Shown: one piece after another, positions 1 to 8,361 of the stretch
How positions within the stretch are numbered: position 1 is the stretch's first letter
How the letters are laid out: each line of letters begins with the position of its first letter
DNA from: Spirochaetaceae bacterium
GTDB taxonomy: Bacteria; Spirochaetota; Spirochaetia; Treponematales; Breznakiellaceae
Reading direction: 5' to 3'
Length of the DNA stretch: 20,591 bases
Assembly: GCA_031290855.1 (NCBI GenBank)
Contig: JAISLM010000139.1
Span: 1-20,591, forward strand
Position numbers and translations under genes: made by a program
The notes under the pieces: model-generated
The model's database searches: none
What the model was told of the DNA's origin: nothing
Seen by the model: the letters and a program-made list of their open reading frames with translations, nothing else

Positions 1-94
1 AAGGAAATTTATCATCTGTGGTGGTTTGCATGGCAAACCCGTCTACTACAATTTTTTTGTAGTTGCTACCCACTCTAACCGCCCCAAGGGGCGG
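1..94. repeat. Dispersed hairpin-rich repeat, copy 1 (cut by window edge)
   Basis: This segment matches 19650-19741 over its length, with one insertion in the other copy. It contains three consecutive hairpins: GGTTTGC/GCAAACC (23-29 with 33-39), CTACAA/TTGTAG (46-51 with 57-62) and CCGCCCC/GGGGCGG (79-85 with 88-94). No reading frame is conserved between the two copies: the frame open here on the minus strand meets a stop in the other copy. It is therefore more likely a non-coding repeat or mobile-element end than a gene fragment. The left boundary lies outside the window. Confidence 0.7.
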
Positions 95-285
95 GGGAGC
101 AGACCCCACTGCGAATAAACCATGACGAACACCTTCGTCTTCCGCATTTTGCAAGAGTTCGGTTATAAAACGAGTGCGTTCCTTTTATAATTGAGACAAT
201 ATTTCATGCTGACTGTCACTTTTTTTCAATGCGGCTGCTAAAACACAACTGTCCTCGATTAGTTCATACAAGTTTTATGGCCGCC
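95..285. other. Intergenic stretch with no recognised gene
   Basis: Between the dispersed repeat and the end of the RACE-type gene I see no convincing coding region, RNA gene or typical terminator. A minus-strand frame is open from about 184 to the left edge, but it has no start codon, no ribosome binding site, and is not open in the second copy of the repeat. A near-palindrome with GGGG and GACCCC arms lies around 93-107 and weakly recalls the REP-like palindromes at the right end of the window. Confidence 0.5.
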
Positions 286-2055
286 TCAGTCGAAGTTGAT
301 GTTGTCGATAAAGCGCCCGTTGAAGTAGCGGTCTTCGGGGAGGCTGAATTCCTGAGCTTTTCCTGCAATTTGGTACAGTGTTTCTTCGGCATCCGGATCG
401 AGGAGAAATTTCACGGCGCCCCCCAGCGCACTGTTCCCCGCAAGCGAAACCTTCGTCTGCAGGGCTTCAGGGATAAGGCCCACCCCCACGCCGCTTTCAA
501 GGTTCAGGTTGAAGCCGAAGCCGCCCGCCAGGTATAGGGTTTCGATGTCCCGGTAGCCAAGGCCGGCGTGGTTCAGCAGCGCGTCAAGACCGGAACGTAC
601 CGCGCTCTTTGCCAGTTGCAGTTCCCGCACGTCCTTCTGACAGAACACGATGTCCCTGCCGTCGGATGTCTTGGCAAGGAATATTTCCCCGCCGGGCAGC
701 AAGTCTTCGCTGAAGCGCCCGCTGCTCTGGACGAGGCCGTTTTTGAGCCCCTGGTACACTATGTCGAGCACCCCGGAACCGCAGATGCCGACTGGCGGGA
801 GGCCGCCAATCGTCCCGCAATCCCATAGCCCGTCCCGCGCCCGCGCCCGTGAGATCGCGCCGCCGACGCTTCCCGTCCCCCAACGGATGTTGCCTCCCTC
901 GAAGGCCGGCCCCGCCGCAGTCGCCGTGCAGAGTATCCGTCCCTCGTAGGCAAGGGCTATCTCGCCGTTAGTGCCGATATCCATGAAAAGCTCAGGGCCG
1001 GGCCGGGCGTGTACGCCAGTAAAAAAGAGGCCCGCCGTAATATCCGCCCCCACGTAGGCGGAGATTCCCGGAAGGATCAGCGTCTGACAGCAGAGGCCTC
1101 CGTCAAAAATTTCCCGCGAGGACAGGGAAACCATGTCCAGCGTGACCGGCGTGAAGGGTGTGCGACCGAGGATGCGGCAGCTCAGGCCCAGCAGGATGTG
1201 CAGCATCGCGGTGTTGCCGGCGACGGCGATTTTGCGGACGGCCCCTGTGTCGGCGGAAAGGTCCCGGCACATCGCGGCAATCCCTTCCGCGACCTGAGTC
1301 CTCACGATCCGGCTCAGGCGGGGAAGTTCCCCGTCGTTGGCCTTCTGTATACGCGAAAGCACGTCGGCCCCCGCTTCACGCTGCCGGTTCACCGCCGAAA
1401 ACCTCGCGGCGACGCCGCCTGTCCGCAGGTCGAGCAGGGCGAGCGCCAGCGTGGTCGTGCCGATGTCTACGGCCGCCCCGTACACCGGCTCGCTCCCGCC
1501 GCCGACACGGAGTATCCTGCCCCGCTCGCGGTACACGAATATCTCTTCCGGCGCCGCGTCTACGGGCGCGTCGAAAAGCCGCCCCTGCGCGTCGGCCAGT
1601 TTGGAGGCCTCCGCCAGTTCCGCGCAGGAAAGCCTCCGCTCTGGGGCGAGGCGGCGGGCGAAGCTCCGCCCGCTCTTTTCGAGTGTGAGCGCCTCCCCAA
1701 AAATCTTGAGCGGGACTCCGTCCCCCTCCGCAAAGCTGTTCAGCGTGACAAAATCCCGTTCCCCCGTTTCGCGGCAAAGCTCGATCTCGATATCCCCGTC
1801 CGGAAAGGCGGCGCAGGCCAGGCGGAAGCCCCCCTCCGTCTCGTCCCGCGAAAAGAAGGCGCGGTCGGCGGCGCCGGGCTGGAGGGGGCCGGATCGAAGC
1901 CTCACCGCGCATTTCCCGCAGCGCCCCCTCCCCCCGCAGACTGACGGCAGGTAGACGCCCGCGCCCTGCAAAATCTTCAGCAGGCTCAAGCCGCAAGGCC
2001 CATAGACCAGCTCTTTACGACCGCCGTCCGCAAAAATTACACCTATCAACGCCAC
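286..2055 (-). CDS. RACE-type reductive activator of corrinoid proteins (2Fe-2S plus ASKHA ATPase)
   Basis: The 589-residue product has the architecture of RamA/AcsV-like activators (COG3894). The N-terminal ferredoxin-like domain has cluster cysteines C40, C46, C49 (CGGRGRCGKC) and C81. A linker follows, then a large ASKHA-fold ATPase domain with the phosphate motif AVDIGTTTLA around residue 197, a second DIGTNGEIAL motif and the late LAGGFGFNL motif. Family members use ATP hydrolysis to reduce inactive Co(II) corrinoid to Co(I) on methyltransferases or on the corrinoid/Fe-S protein; this protein is cytoplasmic. I chose the GTG at 2055 because GAGGGAGG lies just upstream and an extended -10 promoter sits in front; the frame is open further upstream but into the divergent gene's leader. 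The partner corrinoid protein is not in the window. The family is fairly certain; which corrinoid protein it activates is unknown. Confidence 0.88.
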   Translation of the reverse strand: MALIGVIFADGGRKELVYGPCGLSLLKILQGAGVYLPSVCGGRGRCGKCAVRLRSGPLQPGAADRAFFSRDETEGGFRLACAAFPDGDIEIELCRETGERDFVTLNSFAEGDGVPLKIFGEALTLEKSGRSFARRLAPERRLSCAELAEASKLADAQGRLFDAPVDAAPEEIFVYRERGRILRVGGGSEPVYGAAVDIGTTTLALALLDLRTGGVAARFSAVNRQREAGADVLSRIQKANDGELPRLSRIVRTQVAEGIAAMCRDLSADTGAVRKIAVAGNTAMLHILLGLSCRILGRTPFTPVTLDMVSLSSREIFDGGLCCQTLILPGISAYVGADITAGLFFTGVHARPGPELFMDIGTNGEIALAYEGRILCTATAAGPAFEGGNIRWGTGSVGGAISRARARDGLWDCGTIGGLPPVGICGSGVLDIVYQGLKNGLVQSSGRFSEDLLPGGEIFLAKTSDGRDIVFCQKDVRELQLAKSAVRSGLDALLNHAGLGYRDIETLYLAGGFGFNLNLESGVGVGLIPEALQTKVSLAGNSALGGAVKFLLDPDAEETLYQIAGKAQEFSLPEDRYFNGRFIDNINFD

Positions 2056-2097
2056 AAGGCCTCCCTCTGACGGCGGAACAAGACCGCCGCCTGTAAA

Positions 2098-2126
2098 AGT
2101 ATAGCACTGCGGGTTTTCCGGCACAA
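2098..2126 (-). promoter_or_regulatory. Extended -10 promoter for the RACE-type gene
   Basis: On the minus strand, TGCTATACT forms an extended -10 box (TATACT at 2103-2098) with TTGTGC 17 bases upstream (2126-2121). The expected start near 2091 would give a leader of about 36 bases ending in GAGGGAGG and the GTG at 2055. This supports the short start for the gene. Confidence 0.5.
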
Positions 2127-2242
2127 TGAAAGGCCCGGACGGAAGCCCCGCCCCCGCACGAATACCTCCCGTGGCGCCTGGCCCCGGCAGCGGAAGTCGC
2201 CGCCAGCTTGAAATTTTGGGGCCGGTCGGGCAAAGTTTCTGT

Positions 2243-3253
2243 ATGATAAAAAGCAAAAGAATAAATCTGGTAAAAAAATTCATTCAAGGCAGGCTAAGGT
2301 TTACAGAGTTCGCGGTAACCAACGCCTGCATTGCAAAATGTTCGTTCTGCGATATATGGAAACAGCACCCCAAAATATTCGTGGACAAGGAAAAGGCGCT
2401 CGCCGCGATAGACAGGCTGGCCGATTTCGGCGTGGGGCATCTTACGCTGACAGGCGGGGAACCGCTGCTTCATCCCGACATCGCGGCGTTTGTCGAGCGG
2501 GCCACGCTGCGCAGGATGAACAACGCCGTGTTGAACGCTGCGCCCTCTCTCCTGATGCGGAACGATATGTTAAAGAAACTGGAAGCCGCCGGCTGCGACC
2601 TGCTCAGCATATCCTTCGATTCGGGCGATCCTGTTACGATGGCGGAATCGCGCAGGATACCGAACATCATGGACGACATGGCGCGCGCCTTAGAAATGAT
2701 AAAGAAGACAAGCCTGAAGACGATGGCCTCGGTGCTGATCTGGAACGACAACTACGACAAGCTTGAGCAGGTCTGCGTCCGGGCGAAAGGCATGGGTTAT
2801 GATTTCATATCGTTCAACTACCCGACCTTTTCGGAATCTAAGGTTTACCCGCTGGGAGGGGAGGGCATCAGTCTGCCACGCGACAAAGTGATACAGGGCC
2901 TGGAGGCGGCGATAAAGCTGCGCAAGACGGGGAAGTACGGCATCATCAACTCCGCACTCTCTATGCGCAACATCATCAGCTACCTGAAAGACCCCGGCAC
3001 GGCAGCCTTCCACTGCCTGGGCGGGAGGCACGTACTGTTTTTGGACTGGTTCTTCGACATCCACCCGTGCATGCAACTGCCGCTCACGCTTGGGAACATC
3101 CTCGACAGCGGCATGAAAGAGAGCGGCCTACGCATAGCGTCCTGCAACGCCTGCAACATGAGCTGGTACCGCGACCTGAGTATGTTCATGTACGGCGTAC
3201 GCAGCCTCCCGGTCCTGCTGGAATCCCTGGGCGGCACAAAAAACTTCATATAA
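2243..3253 (+). CDS. Radical SAM enzyme with C-terminal SPASM/twitch-like cysteines
   Basis: The 336-residue protein carries the radical SAM signature near its N terminus: C29, C33 and C36 (CIAKCSFC), which bind the [4Fe-4S] cluster that cleaves S-adenosylmethionine. TGGEPLLHPD follows, the usual SAM-binding strand. The C-terminal third has C258, C276, C301 and C304, spaced like a twitch or SPASM auxiliary-cluster domain, so a second Fe-S cluster is likely. The ATG at 2243 was chosen because the protein proper begins there; the frame is open further upstream but reads through low-complexity sequence overlapping the divergent gene. No good ribosome binding site is visible. It is divergent from the RACE gene and has no obvious partner downstream. 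The substrate is unknown: peptide or lipid modification are both possible. The radical SAM assignment is secure; the function is not. Confidence 0.85.
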   Translation: MIKSKRINLVKKFIQGRLRFTEFAVTNACIAKCSFCDIWKQHPKIFVDKEKALAAIDRLADFGVGHLTLTGGEPLLHPDIAAFVERATLRRMNNAVLNAAPSLLMRNDMLKKLEAAGCDLLSISFDSGDPVTMAESRRIPNIMDDMARALEMIKKTSLKTMASVLIWNDNYDKLEQVCVRAKGMGYDFISFNYPTFSESKVYPLGGEGISLPRDKVIQGLEAAIKLRKTGKYGIINSALSMRNIISYLKDPGTAAFHCLGGRHVLFLDWFFDIHPCMQLPLTLGNILDSGMKESGLRIASCNACNMSWYRDLSMFMYGVRSLPVLLESLGGTKNFI

Positions 3254-3255
3254 AA

Positions 3256-3429
3256 GAGGCTTTCCCAAAATTTCAGTTTTTGGGAGACAAGCTTTGTTTG
3301 TCCGGCAAACTTGAATTTCGCGGTTTTTTCAAGGTTGAAAGGCGGAAGGCCAAAGGCCTCAAAAACTGCAAGAGCCTGTCCCAAAACCGTGTGCGTTAGC
3401 GCACAGTCAATTAGTTTTGGGACAGGCTC
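3256..3429. mobile_element. MITE-like element with imperfect terminal inverted repeats
   Basis: The left end (3256-3270, GAGGCTTTCCCAAAA) and the inverted right end (3415-3429) match at 13 of 15 positions and resemble the GAG-CTGTCCCAAAA ends of IS elements. The 174-base unit encodes nothing recognisable and starts two bases after the radical SAM stop codon. It is packed with hairpins: 3263-3285, 3296-3310, 3310-3333, 3347-3359 and the large 3372-3429. Possible target duplication AAAA on both sides is too short and simple to rely on. A structured RNA cannot be excluded. Confidence 0.5.
3372..3429. repeat. Perfect 16-bp inverted repeat with inner hairpin
   Basis: The arms 3372-3387 and 3414-3429 are perfectly complementary over 16 bases (GAGCCTGTCCCAAAAC). 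Between them a second hairpin, TGTGCG-TTAG-CGCACA, occupies 3390-3405. Neither side has a T-run, so it is not a classic intrinsic terminator. It may be the folded right end of the MITE-like element. Confidence 0.8.
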
Positions 3430-3573
3430 AAAATCCCGCGGTTTTCGCTTTGCGAAACTACGTGCTTAAGGCGGAGGCCCATTAAAAAATCAGTGCGAAT
3501 CTGGCAAATCTCAAGGAAATTTCGAATATACCGCGTAGTCAAAGCGGCTTGCGGGCTATTTTTTTATCTTCAT
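3430..3573. other. Remainder of the recA upstream region
   Basis: This stretch completes the roughly 375-base gap between the radical SAM gene and recA. It holds one further hairpin, TTTCGC-TTT-GCGAAA at 3443-3457, and AT-rich sequence leading into the recA promoter. I see no LexA-type operator of the E. coli or Bacillus pattern, and no coding region. Confidence 0.5.
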
Positions 3574-3601
3574 TTGGGATAGATTAAAGTACGGTCATAA
3601 T
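3574..3601 (+). promoter_or_regulatory. Probable recA promoter
   Basis: TTGGGA (3574-3579) and CATAAT (3596-3601) are separated by 16 bases and match the sigma-70 consensus at four and five of six positions. A start near 3608 would leave a leader of about 20 bases containing AAGGAG at 3615-3620. This could drive the whole plus-strand gene series through cobD. Confidence 0.5.
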
Positions 3602-3628
3602 TACGAAAACATTTAAGGAGATTGACGT

Positions 3629-4855
3629 ATGGCAAAAACGGCGGAGAAAAGTACGGGTGACAGCAGGGCAAGCCTTGAGGACAAGCGGAAGGCGCTTGAA
3701 GCGGTAAGACTTCAGATTGAAAAGCAGTTCGGCGCGGGCTCGCTGATAAAGCTGGGGACGCACGCAAACGCGGTCGGCATAGAAACGATACCGACAGGCT
3801 CGATACTTCTGGACGAGGCGCTGGGGATAGGCGGCTATCCGCGCGGACGTATAATCGAGATTTTCGGGCCGGAATCGTCCGGCAAGACGACGCTGGCGCT
3901 CCATGCCGTGGCGGAAGCGCAAAAACTGGGCGGAATATGCGCGTTTATCGACGCGGAACACGCCCTGGACCCCACTTACGCGAAGAATTTGGGTGTCGAT
4001 ATAGACAACCTCGAGGTTTCCCAGCCAGATTCGGGGGAACAGGCGCTGGAGATAGCGGAAAGTCTTGTGCGGTCCGGCGCGATAGACGTGATCGTCGTCG
4101 ATTCCGTAGCCGCGCTGACGCCCCAGGCCGAGATTGAGGGGGACATGGGCGACGCCCACGTCGGACTTCAGGCGCGGCTTATGAGCCAGGCTTTGCGGAA
4201 ACTTACCGCTATTATCGGAAAATCGCGGACGGCGCTGATCTTCATCAACCAGATCCGCATGAAGATAGGGATAATGTTCGGAAACCCGGAGACTACTACT
4301 GGAGGGAACGCGCTCAAATTCTACGCCTCGGTTCGGCTCGACGTGCGCAAGCAGGAGACCATCGAGAAGGGCGGGGACGCGGATGCCGTGGGCAACCGTA
4401 TCAAAGTCAAGGTGGTAAAGAACAAGGTCGCCCCCCCTTTCCGCAAGGTGGAGATGGAGATCATGTTTGGCAAGGGCGTTTCGGCGATAGGCAGCCTGTT
4501 GGACGCCGCCGTGAAATACGATGTCATAGAAAAGAAAGGCGCGTGGTTTTCTTACGGCGAGGAAAAGATAGGGCAGGGCAGGGAAAACGCGAAGGAGTTC
4601 CTTGAGAAAGACCCCGCATTTGCCGCCGATATAGAGGCGCGTGTCAGAAAGATCATGTTTCCCGATAAAAATGCCGTAGAGGCGTCCGCCGGGACAGAAT
4701 CTGAGGCGGCGACGGCCCACGTAACGGCGAACGCGAAGGCCGGTGCCGGGCCTGCGGAGGCGGCGCCGGCCCGGAAGCCTTCGGCGGCAAAGGGCGCGGC
4801 GGCGGGAAACTACGTGATCGACGGCGACGGGGAGCTTGACGAGGGCCTGTTTTGA
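3629..4855 (+). CDS. recA: RecA recombinase
   Basis: RecA polymerises on single-stranded DNA and drives homologous pairing and strand exchange; in bacteria with an SOS system it also promotes LexA cleavage. The sequence has the Walker A motif GPESSGKTT, the Walker B strand VIVVDS, the L1/L2 region ending in [13 protein letters not shown], and the conserved core throughout. At 408 residues it is longer than the usual ~350; the excess is a low-complexity tail rich in Ala, Glu and Thr from about residue 350, ending in an acidic [10 protein letters not shown]. Acidic C-terminal tails are typical of RecA and moderate DNA binding. The ATG is preceded by AAGGAG at a spacing of eight bases. The next gene starts 24 bases after the stop, so recA probably heads a longer transcript. 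Confidence 0.98.
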   Translation: MAKTAEKSTGDSRASLEDKRKALEAVRLQIEKQFGAGSLIKLGTHANAVGIETIPTGSILLDEALGIGGYPRGRIIEIFGPESSGKTTLALHAVAEAQKLGGICAFIDAEHALDPTYAKNLGVDIDNLEVSQPDSGEQALEIAESLVRSGAIDVIVVDSVAALTPQAEIEGDMGDAHVGLQARLMSQALRKLTAIIGKSRTALIFINQIRMKIGIMFGNPETTTGGNALKFYASVRLDVRKQETIEKGGDADAVGNRIKVKVVKNKVAPPFRKVEMEIMFGKGVSAIGSLLDAAVKYDVIEKKGAWFSYGEEKIGQGRENAKEFLEKDPAFAADIEARVRKIMFPDKNAVEASAGTESEAATAHVTANAKAGAGPAEAAPARKPSAAKGAAAGNYVIDGDGELDEGLF

Positions 4856-4879
4856 GCATGGTTTTAACCGAGTTATGTT

Positions 4880-5509
4880 ATGGCAATAACGACCGCAAGA
4901 AGACGTAAAAGGAATTCGAATATAAGTTTCGCCTGTGTCGACAGGGTGAAGAACGGGCTGTCCCGCGGCATCAAAAAATCCGGCGAGGTGTTCACGAAGG
5001 AGATGAGGGAATCCCATGAGTCGTTCAGGAAGGAGATGAGGGACGCGCGGGCGGAGTCCGACAAACAGTGGAACAATAAGATGGGCGAGATTTACAACAG
5101 GCTGGGCGGCCTTGCCGATTATACCTTTGTTCCGGAGGCGCTCCTGGAGAAGTTCAAGGAGCTGGATTACGCGTTTGACAACTACTGCCGCCGCGAAAGG
5201 GTGATCGGGGCGGACGGCTGCGCTAGGGCCGAATACGACGTGGTTCTGCGAAACGGCGACACGGTCGCCCTTGTCGAGATAAAGCCGGCTTTCAAGTACG
5301 AGTACATCGACCGCTTCATACAGCAGACAAGCGTGGCGACTAACGAAAAATACAAAGGCAAAAAGATAATAGCCGCGATTGCCGCGCTGGAACTGCCGAA
5401 AGAGGTGAAGAACTACGCGCTGGACAAGGGGCTTTACGTGATTGAGCAGGCCGGGGAGGACATAAAGATCGACACGCAGGACGGGAAGTTTAAACCCAGG
5501 ATATGGTGA
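4880..5509 (+). CDS. Coiled-coil protein with PD-(D/E)XK nuclease-like domain
   Basis: The 209-residue protein begins with a basic, then heptad-like charged region (about residues 25-70, rich in Lys, Glu and Arg) that probably forms a coiled coil. The C-terminal half contains D120 followed by E133-I-K135 on a predicted beta-strand (VALVEIKP), the core of the PD-(D/E)XK nuclease fold. Similar short coiled-coil/nuclease-like proteins are widespread and mostly uncharacterised (DUF3782-type, named from memory). It lies 24 bases after recA and six bases before the phosphohexomutase gene, so co-transcription is likely and a DNA-processing role beside RecA is conceivable but unproven. No strong ribosome binding site precedes the ATG at 4880; downstream starts are possible. 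The fold assignment is moderately confident; the function is unknown. Confidence 0.75.
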   Translation: MAITTARRRKRNSNISFACVDRVKNGLSRGIKKSGEVFTKEMRESHESFRKEMRDARAESDKQWNNKMGEIYNRLGGLADYTFVPEALLEKFKELDYAFDNYCRRERVIGADGCARAEYDVVLRNGDTVALVEIKPAFKYEYIDRFIQQTSVATNEKYKGKKIIAAIAALELPKEVKNYALDKGLYVIEQAGEDIKIDTQDGKFKPRIW

Positions 5510-5515
5510 GGGGGC

Positions 5516-7321
5516 ATGATACTTTCGGCTTCCGGTTGGCGGGACGTTTTTGCCGCGGACGGAGACGCGGAGAGCGCGAGAAGGGACATCTCGGATTTTC
5601 ACGCCTTTGCAGCGGCGACTGCGGCAGCGGTTTTTGCGGATTTTCTACGTGCGAAAACTCAGGCGAACGCGCCGCGCAGCAGCATCATCGTGGGCATTGA
5701 TACGCGGCCCACGGGAGGGGCCGTTGCGGCAGAGGTCTTGAACGCGCTTGCCGCGAAGGGCTGCCGCGTCCTTTTTTGCGGCGTCGCGGCGGCCCCCGAA
5801 ATAATGGCCTACGCCCGCTCCTGCGGAGAAGACGGCGGCGCTGACGCCTTCATCTACATATCGGCAAGTCACAACCCAATCGGCTACAACGGCATAAAAT
5901 TCGGCCTTACGGACGGCGGCGTACTCGGCGGCGCGGATATGGCGCGGCTCGAAGAGGAGTTCCAGGCGCGGACTTCCGCGTGGGACGGCGCTTTTCCGGC
6001 CTCCGGCAAGGCCGGCATCGCCGTTACGGAGGCGCTAAACAAGGCCCCCTTGTACAAGAGCGCCGCGCTGGCCTCTTACAGGGACTTCAGTCTTGAAACG
6101 GCCACAGGCGGACAGGACGCCATCCTCTCGGAGTTAAAAAGCGCGATAAGCGCCGCGCCGCTCGGAATAGCCGCCGATTTTAACGGATCGGCGCGCGCCG
6201 CCAGCATCGACAAAGCCTTTTTTGAAGGGCTTGGCCTAAAATTCGCATCAATAAACGACAGACCCGGCGAAATATCCCACAGGATAGTGCCGGAAGGCGA
6301 GGCGCTTAGGCCCGCCTGTGACTTTTTAAGCGAAAAAAGGCGGACGGACGGGGACTTTGTCCTTGCCTACACGCCGGATTGTGACGGCGACAGGGGGAAC
6401 ATCGTGTTTTTTGACGAAAATGCCGGCCATGTCCGCCAGGCGGAGGCGCAGGAAGTATTCGCGCTTGCCTGCCTCGCCGGACTTTGCCAGCTTGCCTGGA
6501 CGGGCGATACCGGGGCCGGCACCGGCGCGGGTGCCGGCACGGAGAAAATCGCCGTCGCCGTGAACGACGCTACATCGATGCGGATAGACGCGATAGCCCG
6601 CGCCTTCGGCGCGAAGGTTTTTCGCGCCGAAACGGGCGAGGCCAATGTTGTCGGCCTGGGCCGCAGGCTCCGTACCGAAGGCTGGACCGTTCCCATAACG
6701 GGAGAAGGGGCGGCGGGCGGCAGCATCGTCCACCCGTCATCGGTGCGCGATCCGATTCAAACCGTTGTAGCGCTGTTGAAACTGCTGCGTATACGCTCAC
6801 GGGCGGTCAAAAAGGGCTTTTTTGAACTATGGTGCGAGCGGAACGGAAAACCCTGCGCGGATGATTTCACCTTGTCCGGCATAACCGGAAGCCTTCCCGC
6901 CTTCACCACGACGAGCGCCTACTCAGAGGAAGCCCGCCTCGAAGTCCAAAGCCGCGACCACGCCGCCCTTAAAGCGCGGTATCAGTACCTATTCGCCGCG
7001 GAATGGGAGAGGCGGAAAAGCCGTCTCCGTTCCGAATGGGGCATCTCGGGCTGGACGGCATCTGTCTACAAAGGCAGCGAGGAACGGCGCGGCGTGGAAA
7101 ATTTCGGCGAGGCCGGACGCGGCGGACTGCGGATCGTCTTTCATGACGAAAGCGGCGCGGACCGCGCCTCACTCTGGATGCGCGGTTCAGGCACGGAACC
7201 CGTCTTCCGCGTGATGGCCGATGTCGAGGGGCTTGCCCCCGCCCTGCACGACGAGCTTCTGGCCTGGCACCGCGGCATGGTTTTGGAAGCCGACCGCGGA
7301 CAAAATTCCGCCTTTTCTTAG
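5516..7321 (+). CDS. Alpha-D-phosphohexomutase (phosphoglucomutase/phosphomannomutase family)
   Basis: The enzyme family interconverts hexose 1- and 6-phosphates through a phosphoserine. All four signature elements are visible: the phosphoserine loop SASHNP (S118), the Mg2+ loop DCDGDR (D288, D290, D292), the sugar-binding loop GEG (396-398) and the phosphate-binding loop RGSGTEP (556-562). The protein has 601 residues, longer than bacterial PMM/PGM enzymes of about 450 and closer to the long PGM2-like type. The ATG follows a clear GAGGGGG six bases after the upstream stop. The substrate (glucose, mannose or glucosamine phosphate, or phosphopentose) cannot be told from the motifs. There is no known link to corrinoid synthesis, so its place before cbiG probably reflects a shared transcript only. 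Confidence 0.92.
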   Translation: MILSASGWRDVFAADGDAESARRDISDFHAFAAATAAAVFADFLRAKTQANAPRSSIIVGIDTRPTGGAVAAEVLNALAAKGCRVLFCGVAAAPEIMAYARSCGEDGGADAFIYISASHNPIGYNGIKFGLTDGGVLGGADMARLEEEFQARTSAWDGAFPASGKAGIAVTEALNKAPLYKSAALASYRDFSLETATGGQDAILSELKSAISAAPLGIAADFNGSARAASIDKAFFEGLGLKFASINDRPGEISHRIVPEGEALRPACDFLSEKRRTDGDFVLAYTPDCDGDRGNIVFFDENAGHVRQAEAQEVFALACLAGLCQLAWTGDTGAGTGAGAGTEKIAVAVNDATSMRIDAIARAFGAKVFRAETGEANVVGLGRRLRTEGWTVPITGEGAAGGSIVHPSSVRDPIQTVVALLKLLRIRSRAVKKGFFELWCERNGKPCADDFTLSGITGSLPAFTTTSAYSEEARLEVQSRDHAALKARYQYLFAAEWERRKSRLRSEWGISGWTASVYKGSEERRGVENFGEAGRGGLRIVFHDESGADRASLWMRGSGTEPVFRVMADVEGLAPALHDELLAWHRGMVLEADRGQNSAFS

Positions 7322-7350
7322 CCGCACGGAAACCGCCGGTGGTCCAGCCT

Positions 7351-8361
7351 ATGAAAATAGCTTTTTTTTCGTTTACGGATTGCGGGGCGCTGTTAAAAAG
7401 CCGCCTCTGCCTCTACTTTTCGGGCAAGGGACACGAGATTTTTGCAAAAGAGCCGGCCTCTAGCCTCAAAGAACAGGCCGCCGCCGCGTTTAGGGAGGCG
7501 GACGCGCTCGTTTTCATAGGCGCCGCCGGTATAGCTGTGCGCACGATAGCGCCTTTCGTGTGTTCAAAACTCAGCGACCCCTCCCTAGTCGTGATTGACG
7601 AGCTCGGCAAGTGGGTAATCCCGTTGCTGGGCGGCCATATAGGGGGCGGAAACGAGTTTGCGCTGGAACTTGCCGGCTTCCTGCACTCCGAGGCCGTTAT
7701 AACGACAGCGACGGACATACACGGGGTTTTTGCCGTAGACCTTTGGGCGAGCAGGCAAGACCTTGCGATAGACTCGATGGAAAAGGCGAAAAGAGTTTCG
7801 GCGGCACTGCTAAAAGGCAGCGAGATACGCCTCTGGTCGGACTATCCGATTGCGGGGACGCCCCCTTACGGTATCGTTTACGACTGCGGCAGGGAAGCTG
7901 CCGATACTTTTGGGATACTCGTGTCTATGAAGCGTTCGGAAACCGGTGCGGACCTGCTGCGCCTTATTCCGCGCCGCCTCTATGTCGGGATAGGCTGCCG
8001 GAAAGGCACGCCAGCGGAAGCCATCGCGGAACTTTTCGATTACGCGCTGGAAAGCCTCTGCCTTGACGGGCGCTGTGTTGCCGGAGCGGCCAGCATAGAC
8101 ATCAAACGGGCTGAAAGAGGCCTCTTAGAGTTCTGCGAGAGCCGCGCCCTCCCCTGCTCATTCTTTGACAAGGCGACGCTGGAAGGTGTCGAGGGACATT
8201 TTAGCGCTTCCGACTTCGTGCGGAAAGCCGCCGGCGTGGACAATGTCTGCGAGCGCGCCGCGGTTGCGGCCTCTGAAAGCGGCAAGCTCCTCCTCAGAAA
8301 AACGGCGCGGGGAGGGGTCACGATCGCGGCGGCTCTTAAACAGACGGAATTAAGCTTTTGA
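7351..8361 (+). CDS. cbiG: Cobalt-precorrin-5A hydrolase CbiG
   Basis: CbiG opens the delta-lactone of cobalt-precorrin-5A and releases the C20 fragment as acetaldehyde, a step specific to the oxygen-independent corrin pathway. The 336-residue sequence has the N-terminal CbiG domain, the central glycine-rich PLLGGHIGGGNEFA followed by ITTATD (the usual signature), and the C-terminal domain starting LYVGIGCRKGT. I prefer the ATG at 7351 over a GTG at 7339, because GGTGG lies eight bases before the ATG and the MKIAFFSF start fits the family. It follows the phosphohexomutase gene by 29 bases, and its stop overlaps the proposed start of cbiB. The length is normal for the family, with no sign of fusion to other cbi domains. 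Confidence 0.95.
   Translation: MKIAFFSFTDCGALLKSRLCLYFSGKGHEIFAKEPASSLKEQAAAAFREADALVFIGAAGIAVRTIAPFVCSKLSDPSLVVIDELGKWVIPLLGGHIGGGNEFALELAGFLHSEAVITTATDIHGVFAVDLWASRQDLAIDSMEKAKRVSAALLKGSEIRLWSDYPIAGTPPYGIVYDCGREAADTFGILVSMKRSETGADLLRLIPRRLYVGIGCRKGTPAEAIAELFDYALESLCLDGRCVAGAASIDIKRAERGLLEFCESRALPCSFFDKATLEGVEGHFSASDFVRKAAGVDNVCERAAVAASESGKLLLRKTARGGVTIAAALKQTELSF

Noticed and set aside
1..184. Minus-strand open frame running off the left edge
   Set aside because: It has no start codon or ribosome binding site, and the matching frame in the second repeat copy contains a stop, so coding is not supported.
3372..3429. Long hairpin read as an intrinsic terminator for the radical SAM gene
   Set aside because: It is far from the stop codon, has no T-run on either strand, and its arms match the left end of the MITE-like element.
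3584..5602. 672-codon minus-strand open frame opposite recA
   Set aside because: It is the shadow of recA and the following gene in GC-rich sequence; the plus strand has clear RecA motifs throughout.
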